Below, one piece after another: positions 45,887 to 55,158 of a DNA stretch of 64,000 nucleotides. Under the pieces are notes generated by a model, which worked only from the letters and a program-made list of their open reading frames with translations, was not told the origin of the DNA and made no database searches. Source of the stretch: Seongchinamella unica (GTDB lineage: Bacteria > Pseudomonadota > Gammaproteobacteria > Pseudomonadales > Halieaceae); NCBI RefSeq assembly GCF_004354085.1, contig NZ_SMSE01000001.1, positions 171,335 to 235,334 on the forward strand. Reading direction: 5' to 3'. Both the position numbers and the translations under genes were made by a program. Each line of letters starts with the position of its first letter. Within the stretch, counting starts at the first letter, position 1.

Positions 45887-45915
45887 GAAAAAGCCCCGCC
45901 TGCAAAGGCGGGGCT
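45887..45915 (-). terminator. Intrinsic terminator of the TonB receptor gene
   Basis: A perfect 9-bp stem AGCCCCGCC/GGCGGGGCT has a 6-nt loop. Read on the minus strand it is followed by U5. It lies 26 bp after the TonB receptor stop. Confidence 0.8.
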
Positions 45916-45940
45916 GTGGCATGACCGCAAGGGCTGAACG

Positions 45941-48220
45941 CTAGAAGTTGACCGTCAGCTCAACACCGTAGTTTTCCGGCGGGCTGTACTGGCCAAAGGT
46001 ACTGATACCGATGGGAATCACCCGGGCGTAGCGCTCGTCACCCATGTTGCGACCGTAGACACTCAGCAGGTAGTGCTCGCCAAACCTCAGGTCAACACTG
46101 GCATTGTGGAAACCGCCAGCATCCACCAGACCACGCGGATCATTGTTCAGAATCGTGTGATACTCGTCCCGCCAGCGGTAGTTGTAGTGCATGCCCACTT
46201 CCACCTCGCCCAGGGTCAGGTAGTAGTTCAGGCCCGCGGCAAAGGTGTATTCAGGCGCATTGCGCAGCTCCAGTCCTGAGTTGTCCACCGGGTTGCCTTC
46301 CTGGTCGGAGACCATAAAATCGGAGAACTCCGCATTCAGGTAGCCGGCATTGAAAAACCCGGAGAGTCCCGCAGTGAACTGGGCATTGAATTCCGCCTCC
46401 AGGCCCCATATTTCCACATCAGCGGCGTTATTGACAATGGTAGTGACATTGCCGTCGCCCAGATCGGTAATCACCTCTTCCTGTTTGTCTGTGTAATCGC
46501 TGTAGAACGCTGTGGCGTTGAATCGCAGGCGGTTTTGCAGCCACTCACTCTTCATGCCCAACTCGTAGGTATCCACATACTCAGGGTCAAAGGAGTTGAT
46601 GTCATTGACGTTCTGGGTACGGGCAAAAAAGCCACCGCTTTTGAAACCACTGGCAAAGGAGCCAAATAGCATCATGTCGTCGCTGACGTCATAGGTCAGG
46701 GCGATACGCGGGGAAAACTCACTCCAGTCATCCTTGTAGTTCTGCGGCGGGCCCATGGGCACCAGGGTGACAATGCTGTCGTCGGGCAAGTGCAGCAGGA
46801 AAGACGTCGTGTGCGCGGTCAGTTTCCGCTCCTCCTCGGTAAAGCGCCCGCCGAGGTTTAACTGCAATCTGTCGGTGAGCTGCCAGTCCACGGAGGCAAA
46901 CACCGCATAGGAGGTGTTCTCGCCGGTACCATCAAGTTCGCTGGATATCGCTCCCGGCCAAAGCCCGCCCTCCGGGCCAAAGCCGATGCCCAGGTAGTAC
47001 CACATATCGAAGGATTCCTGGAACTGGTCGTACTCGGAGTTCCAGTAATACACCCCGGCGGTGAGGTTGATATTGTCGGTGAGATTGCCGTTAATCCTCA
47101 CCTCCTGGCTGAACTGCTCGTATTCCTGGGCGGCCTGCACGGTGAGAAACTCGACCTGGGTGGCGTCGTACTCGACCCGGAACTCTTCTTCCCGCTCGAT
47201 GTAACCGGTGATTGCCGTCAGCATCCAGTCGCCCAGGGCCCAGTTCATGGTGAGGTTGTAGGAATCGTTGGTGACCTCCGAGGAGTTCGGCGCATTCTGG
47301 GGCGTATGATCCTCATCACTGTCGCTGTCGAGTGCCTCGCAACCGCTACCGAAGGGTGCACCACTGGCATCGGGCGGAATTCCCGCTACCGGTATGCCGC
47401 CCACGGAAATCAGGCAGCCAAGATCGGCAAAATCGTTGAAGTTGGACCAGGCGCCAACATCCGAGTCATCTTCAATGCGCTCGGCGTTAAAGGATATATC
47501 GAAGTTATCCGTCAGGTTGAAGGCCACCCGCGCGCCCACCTGAAGATAATCCTGGATGCCGAAATCCTCGTTGGATATCCTGGATTCCATATAGCCATCA
47601 TGCTCGCTCTTGCTGGCATAAAACTTGAGGCCACCGTTGTCGGTGAGCGGCGTATTCACCACCGCACGCAGCTCCCGCAGGTCCCAGCTGCCCGCGCCCA
47701 ACTGCGCCTTGACGCCCCACTCCCGGGTAGGGGCGCTGCGCACAATATTGAGCGCACCGGCAGTCGTGTTCTTCCCGAACAAGGTACCCTGGGGGCCGCG
47801 CAGCACTTCAATGCGCTCCATATCAAAATTGTGCAGCAGGCCACCCGCCACCACGCCCTGGTAAACGCCGTCGAGGATGACCCCCGCAGGAGGCTCGACG
47901 CTCTTGTCCGTTTCCTGGAAGCTGATGCCCCGAATAGAAATCGAGGCGCCATTGTTACCGGCCACCATGTCGATATTTACATTGGGCACGTAATTCTGCA
48001 CGTCCTGCAGTGATTTCACCGTCGAGCGATTAAGCTCCGCAGCCAGGGCGGTCACCGTCACCGGAATATCCTGCATGGACTCCTCCCGCTTCCGGGCGGT
48101 AACAATCACCTCTTCCAGCGCAATTCGTTCCTCCTGAGCCACCGCTTGTAGCGGCGAAGCGGACCAGGCGGTTGCCAGGCTGCAGGCCAGCGCGGTTTTT
48201 ACCAAATTACGTTTCTTCAT
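45941..48220 (-). CDS. TonB-dependent outer-membrane receptor
   Basis: A 759-residue protein. A signal peptide ends near AVAQ (residue 29); a TonB box EEVIVTARK follows at 36-44; the plug domain (VNIDMVAGNNGASISIRGI, LRGPQGTLFGKNTTAGALNI) occupies to about 190, and the rest is a 22-strand barrel ending in VELTVNF. This is the subfamily that carries non-siderophore substrates in oligotrophic proteobacteria. It is flanked by the two PNPOx-like paralogues and by cluster sites B and F, so it most likely imports the cluster's substrate. Confidence 0.95.
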   Translation of the reverse strand: MKKRNLVKTALACSLATAWSASPLQAVAQEERIALEEVIVTARKREESMQDIPVTVTALAAELNRSTVKSLQDVQNYVPNVNIDMVAGNNGASISIRGISFQETDKSVEPPAGVILDGVYQGVVAGGLLHNFDMERIEVLRGPQGTLFGKNTTAGALNIVRSAPTREWGVKAQLGAGSWDLRELRAVVNTPLTDNGGLKFYASKSEHDGYMESRISNEDFGIQDYLQVGARVAFNLTDNFDISFNAERIEDDSDVGAWSNFNDFADLGCLISVGGIPVAGIPPDASGAPFGSGCEALDSDSDEDHTPQNAPNSSEVTNDSYNLTMNWALGDWMLTAITGYIEREEEFRVEYDATQVEFLTVQAAQEYEQFSQEVRINGNLTDNINLTAGVYYWNSEYDQFQESFDMWYYLGIGFGPEGGLWPGAISSELDGTGENTSYAVFASVDWQLTDRLQLNLGGRFTEEERKLTAHTTSFLLHLPDDSIVTLVPMGPPQNYKDDWSEFSPRIALTYDVSDDMMLFGSFASGFKSGGFFARTQNVNDINSFDPEYVDTYELGMKSEWLQNRLRFNATAFYSDYTDKQEEVITDLGDGNVTTIVNNAADVEIWGLEAEFNAQFTAGLSGFFNAGYLNAEFSDFMVSDQEGNPVDNSGLELRNAPEYTFAAGLNYYLTLGEVEVGMHYNYRWRDEYHTILNNDPRGLVDAGGFHNASVDLRFGEHYLLSVYGRNMGDERYARVIPIGISTFGQYSPPENYGVELTVNF

Positions 48221-48386
48221 ATGTTCCTCGCTTTTATTATGTGAACCGCTCGCAAGTAGCGGCGGGAGTACTGCAAAGAAATCACTGCCGCCGACGTCTG
48301 GAAAAACGTCCGCCGCCGACAGGGCCGATGTCCGTTACCGAATCGTCCGAACCCGTCCTGCTACCTACAGGTCGTATTGTTTTTAT

Positions 48387-48406
48387 AAAACATGTCATAC
48401 TGTTTT
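48387..48406. promoter_or_regulatory. Cluster operator site B
   Basis: AAAACATGTCATACTGTTTT: AAAACA-N8-TGTTTT, equal to CAT-GTCATA-CTG in the shared register. A second TGTTTT-TAT-AAAACA repeat overlaps its left half (48378-48392). It lies upstream of the TonB receptor in the 247-bp gap. Confidence 0.5.
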
Positions 48407-48467
48407 TTTAGTGTAGGTACTTTTTGCTACTGATGTAAAGCCGCAAACCGGGATTAGTGTGTGCTGC

Positions 48468-48971
48468 TCAGCCCTCGCTTCCAGGCACCGTGCCGTCATA
48501 GGAGGCCTGGGAAATGGCGTCGCCGTCAAACTTGATGGCTTTCTCGGGAATCAGCTCAATGATGACCCGCAGTGGGGTATCAAGGTGCTGGATGGCAGCC
48601 TCCGGCGTGGGCGCGGGATAAGGGGAAATGATCTCCGCCATCGCCGGATAAAACCAGTCCTTGGTGGCCTGGTCATCGTGCAGCTTCACCCGCCCTTTGT
48701 AGGTCACCGTCTTGCCCGGGCCCATATCGGTACCCATGCTGGAGATCACTACCGAAGCCCTGGGGTCGCGCTTGAGAGCCTTGATACGGGCCCGCTGGCT
48801 GGTGGCCGTCAGCCAGATGGAACCGTCCCTGGCGATGTAGTTCATAATGACACCCAGGCCGTGTCCGTCCTTGTTGGTCCAGATAAAGTTGCACTCAATC
48901 TGCTTGGACAGCAGTTCCTGCTCCCGCTCAGGGGTCAGTTGGTATAGCGTTACGTCCTCGTAGCCCTGCAT
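48468..48971 (-). CDS. Pyridoxamine 5'-phosphate oxidase-like split-barrel flavoprotein, copy 2
   Basis: A 167-residue protein from the ATG at 48971 (AGGGAGG six nt upstream). It parallels the 45326 protein over most of its length, with FIWTNKDGHGLGVIMNYIA, IWLTATSQRARIKALKRDPRASVVISS and FDGDAISQ. The two are ancient duplicates lying either side of the TonB receptor. It is the last gene of the long leftward operon that begins at 55006. Confidence 0.85.
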   Translation of the reverse strand: MQGYEDVTLYQLTPEREQELLSKQIECNFIWTNKDGHGLGVIMNYIARDGSIWLTATSQRARIKALKRDPRASVVISSMGTDMGPGKTVTYKGRVKLHDDQATKDWFYPAMAEIISPYPAPTPEAAIQHLDTPLRVIIELIPEKAIKFDGDAISQASYDGTVPGSEG

Positions 48972-49013
48972 GATTTGCCTCCCTTGTAAGTTCAATCGAT
49001 ATCAGAATTGCGG

Positions 49014-49769
49014 TCAGAATCGCGGCAAATGGCCATTCTGCTGGCCGCCGGCCAGGTCCAGCACCTGTGCATTGATGAAACTCGAGCGCTGCCCATCGGC
49101 AAGGAACAGCGCCGCTTCCGCCATATCATCCAGGTTACCCATGCGGCCCACCGGGGTGGCGTCGATGTAGGCCTCTATGACCGGGTCCATGCCAAACAAC
49201 ATACTGGTCATGTCGGTCTCGATCAGTCCGGCTGCGATAGAGTTGAAACGAATCCCCCGCGGGCCGTATTCCTGGGCTGCCACCTTGATCGCGTAGTCAA
49301 TGCCGGCCCGGGCGCCCGAGTAAACGGCCAGCCCGGGGCCCGGAATCCGCGCAGTCAACGAGGAGATGGTGATTACCGAGCCCCCCTCCTCCATGGCGTT
49401 TGCGGCGTGCTTGAAAAACAGCAGCGCACCGACAAAGCTGACCTGCAGGCTGGGAAGGATTTTATCGGCGCTGAGTTCAGCGATAGCGTCTGCAGCGTGA
49501 ATACCGGCAGAGAAGACAGCAATATCAACCTGCCCGTATTTCTCGCGGGCGGCAGCAAACAGGGCCTCCTGCTGCGCCTCGTCGGTAACATCGCAGGCCA
49601 CGGCCAGGCCGCCGATTTCCCCGGCCAGTGCCGCCAACGGCTCCTTGCGCCGGGCGGAAACCACAACATTCGCTCCTTCCTGCGCCAGGCGGCGCGCAAT
49701 GGCGGTACCGAAGTTCGACTCGCCGGAAGCGCCGACCACCACCGCTGTTTTTCCCGTTAACGTTCCCAT
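49014..49769 (-). CDS. Short-chain dehydrogenase with Arg replacing the active-site Lys
   Basis: A 251-residue SDR. The cofactor motif is VGASGESNFG, an uncommon Gly-rich loop, with ISSLTARIPGPGLAVYSGARAG at the active site. Tyr150 is present but the residue at +4 is Arg154 (codon CGG), not Lys; Ser is at about 137. The missing Lys suggests altered pKa control or a non-oxidoreductase role. The operon context (Rieske, thiolase, carotenoid oxygenase) suggests action on a hydroxylated intermediate. Confidence 0.85.
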   Translation of the reverse strand: MGTLTGKTAVVVGASGESNFGTAIARRLAQEGANVVVSARRKEPLAALAGEIGGLAVACDVTDEAQQEALFAAAREKYGQVDIAVFSAGIHAADAIAELSADKILPSLQVSFVGALLFFKHAANAMEEGGSVITISSLTARIPGPGLAVYSGARAGIDYAIKVAAQEYGPRGIRFNSIAAGLIETDMTSMLFGMDPVIEAYIDATPVGRMGNLDDMAEAALFLADGQRSSFINAQVLDLAGGQQNGHLPRF

Positions 49770-49812
49770 GATTCCGCTCCTGTCCTTATTGTGGGTAACT
49801 GCTGTTCAGGCG

Positions 49813-50592
49813 TTAAAGATCCGCCAGCACATGGCCACCATCGATGACGATTTCCGCCCCGGTCATATGTGAACTGGCATCGGATGCCAGCAATAACAGG
49901 GTGCCGTTCATTTCATCCAGCTCGCCGACGCGGCGCTGGGGTATGCGCTCTACCAGGGTTTGCGCCGCATCTGTTTTGAGCCATTCGCGGATCATTTCCG
50001 TGGCAAAGTAACCCGGGCAAATCGCGTTGACCCTGATATTGTGTACCGCCAGTTCCAGCGCCGCCGTTTTGGTGAACTGCGTGACCCCGGCCTTGGCGGC
50101 GGCGTAGTTGGTCAGCATGTGCTGTGAGCGAATGGCGAGAATGGAGGCGATGTTGACGATCGAGCCGCCGCTTTGCGCCGCCACCATGCGCCGGGCGCAC
50201 TCACGGGTGACAAAGGCCACGCCATTAAGGTTCGTATCAACTACCGCGTTCCAGTCCTCATCGCTTAAATCGAGCAACAGTTTGGGGATGGTGATGCCGG
50301 CGTTATTGATGACAATCGTGACGACACCGAAACGGGCTTCCACGTTGTCGAGTGCCGCTGCAATACTGGCCGAGTCGGTGACATCCATGGCAACCGCCAT
50401 CGCTGTGCCTCCGGCGGCAACAATCTCATCACGGGCGTCCTCGACAACCTCAAGACGCCGCGACGCCAACACCACCTTTGCTCCCGCCCGGGCCAGCACC
50501 TCGGCAAAATGGCGCCCGAAGCCGCTGGAGGCGCCGGTCACCAGCGCCACCCGGCCAGAGATATCAAAACTGGCAAGTAATTCGTTCATCAT
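49813..50592 (-). CDS. Short-chain dehydrogenase/reductase
   Basis: A 259-residue classical SDR with TGASSGFG, NNAG, IASILAIRSQHML and YAAAK as the active-site Tyr-x3-Lys, and the PGYFATEM signature. It ends GGHVLADL. It should oxidise an alcohol of the substrate. Two start codons (50592 and 50589) are adjacent. It lies 5 bp downstream of the Rieske oxygenase gene. Confidence 0.9.
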   Translation of the reverse strand: MMNELLASFDISGRVALVTGASSGFGRHFAEVLARAGAKVVLASRRLEVVEDARDEIVAAGGTAMAVAMDVTDSASIAAALDNVEARFGVVTIVINNAGITIPKLLLDLSDEDWNAVVDTNLNGVAFVTRECARRMVAAQSGGSIVNIASILAIRSQHMLTNYAAAKAGVTQFTKTAALELAVHNIRVNAICPGYFATEMIREWLKTDAAQTLVERIPQRRVGELDEMNGTLLLLASDASSHMTGAEIVIDGGHVLADL

Positions 50593-50597
50593 CGGCC

Positions 50598-51983
50598 TCA
50601 GGCGTTCAGGTACTTGTCCAGGGTCTGGTGAAAGTGCCGTATGCGAATTTCCTGGTAATTGGCCAGTACCACTTCCCCTGACTTCAGATTGCGCAGACCC
50701 TTCTGCACCATTTTCAGATTACTGAGATCCTGGTCGAATACCCGGCCAAGACCGCCCTCCAGCCCGGCTGCCTCGGAGAACAACTGGTCCTTATCGAGTT
50801 TCTGTACCGGGCAGTCCGCCGGCCGCTCCGTGCCCTCGGGGAAGCGCATCAGGAAGATGATCTCCATGGTGCACATGCCGGGGTCATCGCCGTAGGGCTT
50901 CATGCGGTAGGTGAGATTGGGATGAAAACCGGCCCAGGGCGCAAAGTTGGGGAACAGTGAGTATAGAATCGAGTCCATGATTTCACTGCGGGTGCAGAAA
51001 CTTGCCAGGTCCACGCCGTACTCACTGGAGTAATGTTCAAAGTAGTACTCGGCAAGCCACTCCCGGGCGCTCATGCCCTCCGGCACCTCGACCCGTTCGC
51101 CATCGGTGGTCCAGGCGCCGTGCTCCAGCCAGTCGTTGACCGTGGTATTGGGGTCAACATCCTCAAGGTGCGGACTCACCACGCCCATGGGAGAAATGGT
51201 GCGACTGACGTTGTCACCCCAACAATCGTACTGGGAATTCGAATCGCCGAGGTAGGGCATGATCTGCGGGTGAGTCTGCACCGTGTGGTAGGACTCGATA
51301 AAGGCCTCCCACGCAACTTTCCAGTTGCACTCGATCACCTTCTCCACGTGCAGCGCCTTGAAGGTGTTCTCCGGTTTCCAGCGGGTAAAATGCGCCGGCA
51401 AAATACCCATGTATTCCTGCAGTGACGGCGCCTCCAGGTCCATATTGATGAACACCCATCCTCCCCAGGTAGCCACCTGCACCTGGGGCAGGGAAAATTC
51501 CTCGGCCCTGATATGGGGAAAATCCCACTGACAGGGCGCGCCGAGAAAGTCGCCGTCAAGACTCCAGCGGAAGCCATGGTACGGGCACTTGAATTCGCGG
51601 GCCGAGCCGTAATCCTTGCGCAACTGGCGACCGCGATGCAGACAGGCATTGTGGTAGCCCTTGATTTCTCCCGACTCGGTGCGGGTGATTACAATTGAAT
51701 AGCTGGCGATGTCGTAGACGAAATAATCGCCGGGGTTGGCAATCTCAGTTTCCCTGCAGGTGACCTGCCAGGTCTTGCTCCACATCTTCTCGACTTCGCG
51801 TTCGTGAAACTCACGGCTGAGGTAGCGATCAGTGGACAGGTTGTCCGAACCCAGGAAAGTATTGGTATTCTCGCGCAGGGCGTCCGGGACCGGATTCACC
51901 TCCTTGTCCAGCATCTCCTGGTAGGATTCGCCGCCGGAGCGCGCCACGATCTGACCGTCATCCAATTGAATTGTTCTACTCAC
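50598..51983 (-). CDS. Rieske non-heme iron oxygenase, alpha subunit
   Basis: A 461-residue protein from the GTG at 51983 (GGAG upstream); the open frame runs on into the thiolase gene. The Rieske motif is Cys114-x-His116 ... Cys133-x2-His136 (CLHRGRQLRKDY and CPYHGF). The mononuclear iron ligands probably include His233 and His238 in AFIESYHTVQTHP. This is a ring-hydroxylating or demethylating oxygenase alpha subunit of unknown substrate. No ferredoxin or reductase gene lies nearby, so electrons come from elsewhere. Confidence 0.93.
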   Translation of the reverse strand: MSRTIQLDDGQIVARSGGESYQEMLDKEVNPVPDALRENTNTFLGSDNLSTDRYLSREFHEREVEKMWSKTWQVTCRETEIANPGDYFVYDIASYSIVITRTESGEIKGYHNACLHRGRQLRKDYGSAREFKCPYHGFRWSLDGDFLGAPCQWDFPHIRAEEFSLPQVQVATWGGWVFINMDLEAPSLQEYMGILPAHFTRWKPENTFKALHVEKVIECNWKVAWEAFIESYHTVQTHPQIMPYLGDSNSQYDCWGDNVSRTISPMGVVSPHLEDVDPNTTVNDWLEHGAWTTDGERVEVPEGMSAREWLAEYYFEHYSSEYGVDLASFCTRSEIMDSILYSLFPNFAPWAGFHPNLTYRMKPYGDDPGMCTMEIIFLMRFPEGTERPADCPVQKLDKDQLFSEAAGLEGGLGRVFDQDLSNLKMVQKGLRNLKSGEVVLANYQEIRIRHFHQTLDKYLNA

Positions 51984-51993
51984 GACTCTTCTC

Positions 51994-53136
51994 CTAGCGC
52001 TGCAAAATAGTGACGGCGCTGATACCGGGCGCACCGTATACATGGGTGTAACCCAGCCTGGGATTGCCGGGCATCTGGTGCTGACCGGCCTGGCCGCGCA
52101 GCTGCAGTACGTTTTCATAAACCTGGCGCAGCCCGGATGCACCGATGGGCTCACCATTGGCGAGACAGCCACCGTCGGTGTTCACCGGCATACGGCCGCC
52201 TATGTGGGTCGCGCCCGACTGCAGCAGGTGTTCCTGTTCTCCGTGTTCGCAGAATCCATTTTCGGCCATGTGCATGACTTCGGCGCCGGACTCGGTGTCC
52301 TGCAACTGCAGCACATCCATATCGCCGGGACCGACACCCGCCATTTCAAAGGCGGCGTTGGCGGCATCGACTGTTGGCCCGTCCACCTGTTCCAGTGCCT
52401 GGCTGGGAGCGAACACTTCAAAGGACCCAAAACGACGGGACTTCAGTACCGCAGACTTCAGGTAGACCGGTGTGTCGGTGTACTGGCGCGCCCTGTCGGC
52501 ACGACACAGCACCAGGGCAACGCCGCCCTCCGCGGGCGAGCAGAACATGAACTTGGTCAGCGGGTCGTTGATCATCATCGACCCGGCGATTTCAGTTTCG
52601 CTGATCGGCTGGCGGCGCCAGGCATTGGGATTCAGCGAGCCATTGAGAAAGGCCTTGGCCGCGACCTTGGCCAGCGTGTTGGCGGAGATACCGTGGTCGT
52701 GCATGTACTTCTGGATTTTCATGGCAAAAAACTGGGTGGTCATCATCATTCCGACCTCGCCATACCAGTCACCCAGCCCCAGTGCCTTTGGGTCGGCGTT
52801 GAAGGCGCCGCGGTCATGTTTGTCGAAACCGGCCACCAGGCCGATATCGTGCTCCCCGGACTTGATGGCATGCCAGGCCGCGATCAGCGAGCTGCCCCCG
52901 GTGGCGCAGCCATTGGCCACGTTGATAAACGGAATGCCGGTCAGCCCCAGTTCGTTGCCAAGGGCATCGGCATTACCCGAGCTGGCACTGCCGCCAAAAG
53001 CAAATTGCATATCCTGCCATTGCACGCCCGCATCCTTGAGCGCCTCGCGGGCGGCATAGGCCCCCTGCTGCAGGCCGCTGCGCGCGGGCGTGCGGCCGAA
53101 GGGGTGAATGCCGATGCCGACGATTGCTACATCCAT
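51994..53136 (-). CDS. Thiolase-superfamily lipid-transfer protein (Ltp2-like aldolase/thiolase)
   Basis: A 380-residue protein with the thiolase core VANGCATGGSSLIAAWHAI, with Cys77 at the nucleophile-like position. Ends with PRLGYTHVYGAPGIS. The small zinc-ribbon/OB protein gene directly follows upstream (21 bp), the arrangement of Ltp2 with ChsH2-like DUF35 proteins that carry out retro-aldol side-chain cleavage in steroid catabolism. By analogy this pair should split a carbon chain from CoA or a beta-hydroxyacyl-CoA. Confidence 0.87.
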   Translation of the reverse strand: MDVAIVGIGIHPFGRTPARSGLQQGAYAAREALKDAGVQWQDMQFAFGGSASSGNADALGNELGLTGIPFINVANGCATGGSSLIAAWHAIKSGEHDIGLVAGFDKHDRGAFNADPKALGLGDWYGEVGMMMTTQFFAMKIQKYMHDHGISANTLAKVAAKAFLNGSLNPNAWRRQPISETEIAGSMMINDPLTKFMFCSPAEGGVALVLCRADRARQYTDTPVYLKSAVLKSRRFGSFEVFAPSQALEQVDGPTVDAANAAFEMAGVGPGDMDVLQLQDTESGAEVMHMAENGFCEHGEQEHLLQSGATHIGGRMPVNTDGGCLANGEPIGASGLRQVYENVLQLRGQAGQHQMPGNPRLGYTHVYGAPGISAVTILQR

Positions 53137-53157
53137 AATGACTGCCCCTGGTTGCCG

Positions 53158-53580
53158 CTATACCGGCTTGAAGAAATAGCTGACAATTTCAGCGCCGTCC
53201 GGGTCGCGGCGATAGGCGTCGAACACAACGTCCATTGCCATACCTATGCGCAGTTTCTGCGGATCGTTTTCCGTCAGGCGCCCCTCTACCCGAACCCCGC
53301 CGGGCAGTTCCACATAGCCGACGCCGTAGGGCTGGAAAGTCTCTGGGGTTTCACCGCTGTTATAGGGCGGCTTGGGCATGAATTGCTGAATCGTCCAGGT
53401 CCACAGGGTGCCCCGGCGCGGCAACTCCTCGACATCCACCTCCTGGCCGCTGCAGGCCATGCAGGACTCGGCCACAGGAAATGCCGCCACACCGCACTGC
53501 CGGCAGCGACTGGCGAGCAGCGCCGGTTGCGGTGACGGCCAGGTGAACAGCCCCTCGGCAATCGGTCGTTTTTCGGTCAC
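53158..53580 (-). CDS. DUF35 zinc-ribbon/OB-fold protein, thiolase partner
   Basis: A 140-residue protein from the GTG at 53580 (GGGGAG upstream). An N-terminal zinc ribbon (Cys26-x2-Cys29 ... Cys40-x2-Cys43) is followed by the DUF35 OB fold with VGYVELPGGVRVEGRLT. These proteins bind thiolase-like enzymes and, in steroid degradation, form part of the Ltp2-type aldolase complex. The gene lies between the carotenoid oxygenase and the thiolase-like gene. Confidence 0.9.
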   Translation of the reverse strand: MTEKRPIAEGLFTWPSPQPALLASRCRQCGVAAFPVAESCMACSGQEVDVEELPRRGTLWTWTIQQFMPKPPYNSGETPETFQPYGVGYVELPGGVRVEGRLTENDPQKLRIGMAMDVVFDAYRRDPDGAEIVSYFFKPV

Positions 53581-53599
53581 GCTGCGACTCCCCGCTGGC

Positions 53600-55006
53600 T
53601 CACAAGGTGAGCCCCTGCATCCAGTTGGCGTGGAAGCCATTGGGCACCCGACCGGGAATATGGATTTTGGCGACAGGACCCGCAGCCACATCGCCGGCGC
53701 TGAGGATACTGAGGAAAGGCCCCTCGCCGGGATTGTGCACAAAGCACATCAACCAGCCGTCCTCTTCGCGTTCGCTGTCCGGGTTGGGCACATGCACCGG
53801 TTCACCGGCATTGGCTGCTTCGCCGTACTCCCACAGCGCGGTCTCGCCGCTGTTAAAATCGAAACTCCCGGTACAGTTGTAACCGTGGGCATCGCCCCAA
53901 TCCCGATTGGAGCAGGTGGCATAACCAAGTCGGTACACCTTGCCCATGCGGCGCTCGTCTACCCGTGAAAACTCGCAGAAGATGTCGGAAAACTGCTCAT
54001 TGGTCACCTGTCGCGTTTTCGGGTCCAGGCTCATTCGGTACATCCGTCGTGGCTGTTTCTCCGTACCTGTGCCCTGGGCCTGGGCGAAGGGAATAGAGTT
54101 AATCCACACGTAATCGATAATTATTTTGCCGCCCGCTTCAAAGCCATTGCAGAAGTGCCAGCTGAAGAAGGACTCGGTTTCGAACACGATATTGTTGCCG
54201 CTGCCGTCGCGCGGTACCGCGATAATTTTGGTGCCGAGTTCCGGCTCCCAGACGAAGGGATCCTCACCTTTCATCGCCTTCTCCACACTGTGGTAGGTGG
54301 GAGCGTAAAAGATCACCACGTAATTCCCGGTGATCTGCAGGTCGTGGATGATGCCCTTGCGCGGGAACTCCACCTCCATGGTCTGCTTGTGGCGCCCCCT
54401 GGCATCAAACACCTGCACCCAGTAGTTAGGGCTGTCCCAGCGTTGGGTGCAGCTGATGAGATCGCCCGTGTCCGGGCAGACCTTGGGGTGGGCGGTCAGT
54501 GCATCACCGGGCTTGAGTGCACCGTCATAGTCAAACAGTCCGACGGTGGAAAGGTCATGGTTGAGCAGGTGCGGGAAGCCGCCCTCCCAGAGCGCGAGCA
54601 ATTTGCCCCCGTGATAAATCACGTTGGTATTGGCGGTGTTGCGAATGGGATTGGGTTCACCCCCGGCATCGATCACCTCCTGTGGAACTTCCAGTAACTT
54701 GCCGACACTGCCGTAAATCGTTCGACCGAACTTGCGCTCTGTCTTCAGGTGGCTGGTTTGTACCCAACGATTCTTGTACTCAACATGACCGTCGCGAAAA
54801 TACACCGCGTGTATCATGCCATCGCCATCCAGCGGATAGACGTAGTGATTGGGCTGAAACGCCACGTTGGCGCCATCACGCATGAACGCGCCGGTCAGTT
54901 TGGCCGGTATCTCTCCTTCAATGCGCAACTGACGCTCGTCGAAGTCACGCTCTTCCTCGACTGGCGCATAATTGCCCTGGAGATAGGGAAAGGCACTCAA
55001 ATCCAT
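53600..55006 (-). CDS. Carotenoid cleavage oxygenase (RPE65) family protein
   Basis: A 468-residue seven-bladed propeller. The four Fe(II)-binding histidines appear to be His173 (AHPKV), His221 (GIIHDLQ), His284 (SWHFCNGFE) and His459 (GFHANW). The family splits C=C bonds of carotenoids, apocarotenoids, stilbenes or lignostilbenes. It starts the seven-gene leftward operon (through 48468). A second family member lies at the right edge of the window. Confidence 0.92.
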   Translation of the reverse strand: MDLSAFPYLQGNYAPVEEERDFDERQLRIEGEIPAKLTGAFMRDGANVAFQPNHYVYPLDGDGMIHAVYFRDGHVEYKNRWVQTSHLKTERKFGRTIYGSVGKLLEVPQEVIDAGGEPNPIRNTANTNVIYHGGKLLALWEGGFPHLLNHDLSTVGLFDYDGALKPGDALTAHPKVCPDTGDLISCTQRWDSPNYWVQVFDARGRHKQTMEVEFPRKGIIHDLQITGNYVVIFYAPTYHSVEKAMKGEDPFVWEPELGTKIIAVPRDGSGNNIVFETESFFSWHFCNGFEAGGKIIIDYVWINSIPFAQAQGTGTEKQPRRMYRMSLDPKTRQVTNEQFSDIFCEFSRVDERRMGKVYRLGYATCSNRDWGDAHGYNCTGSFDFNSGETALWEYGEAANAGEPVHVPNPDSEREEDGWLMCFVHNPGEGPFLSILSAGDVAAGPVAKIHIPGRVPNGFHANWMQGLTL

Positions 55007-55083
55007 GGTCTGATACCCGTGTTATTGGCTATTGTGGTATTGATGGATACAACCCTGCCGATATTAGCATCGGCGATTGCATA

Positions 55084-55103
55084 AAAACAGTCTCGTCTGT
55101 TTC
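55084..55103. promoter_or_regulatory. Cluster operator site C
   Basis: AAAACAGTCTCGTCTGTTTC: AAACAG-N6-CTGTTT is a perfect inverted repeat, the best match to the consensus. It lies in the 152-bp gap between the divergent carotenoid oxygenase and SnoaL-like genes. Confidence 0.6.
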
Positions 55104-55158
55104 TTTTTTTGATCGGCGTTGTAAGATAGGCCAGCACCCACCAAGGAGACCATCACGC

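Noticed and set aside
52042-53535. 497-codon frame on the plus strand
   Set aside because: Opposite the thiolase-like and DUF35 genes, which have strong motifs and fitting ribosome sites; the plus frame has none.
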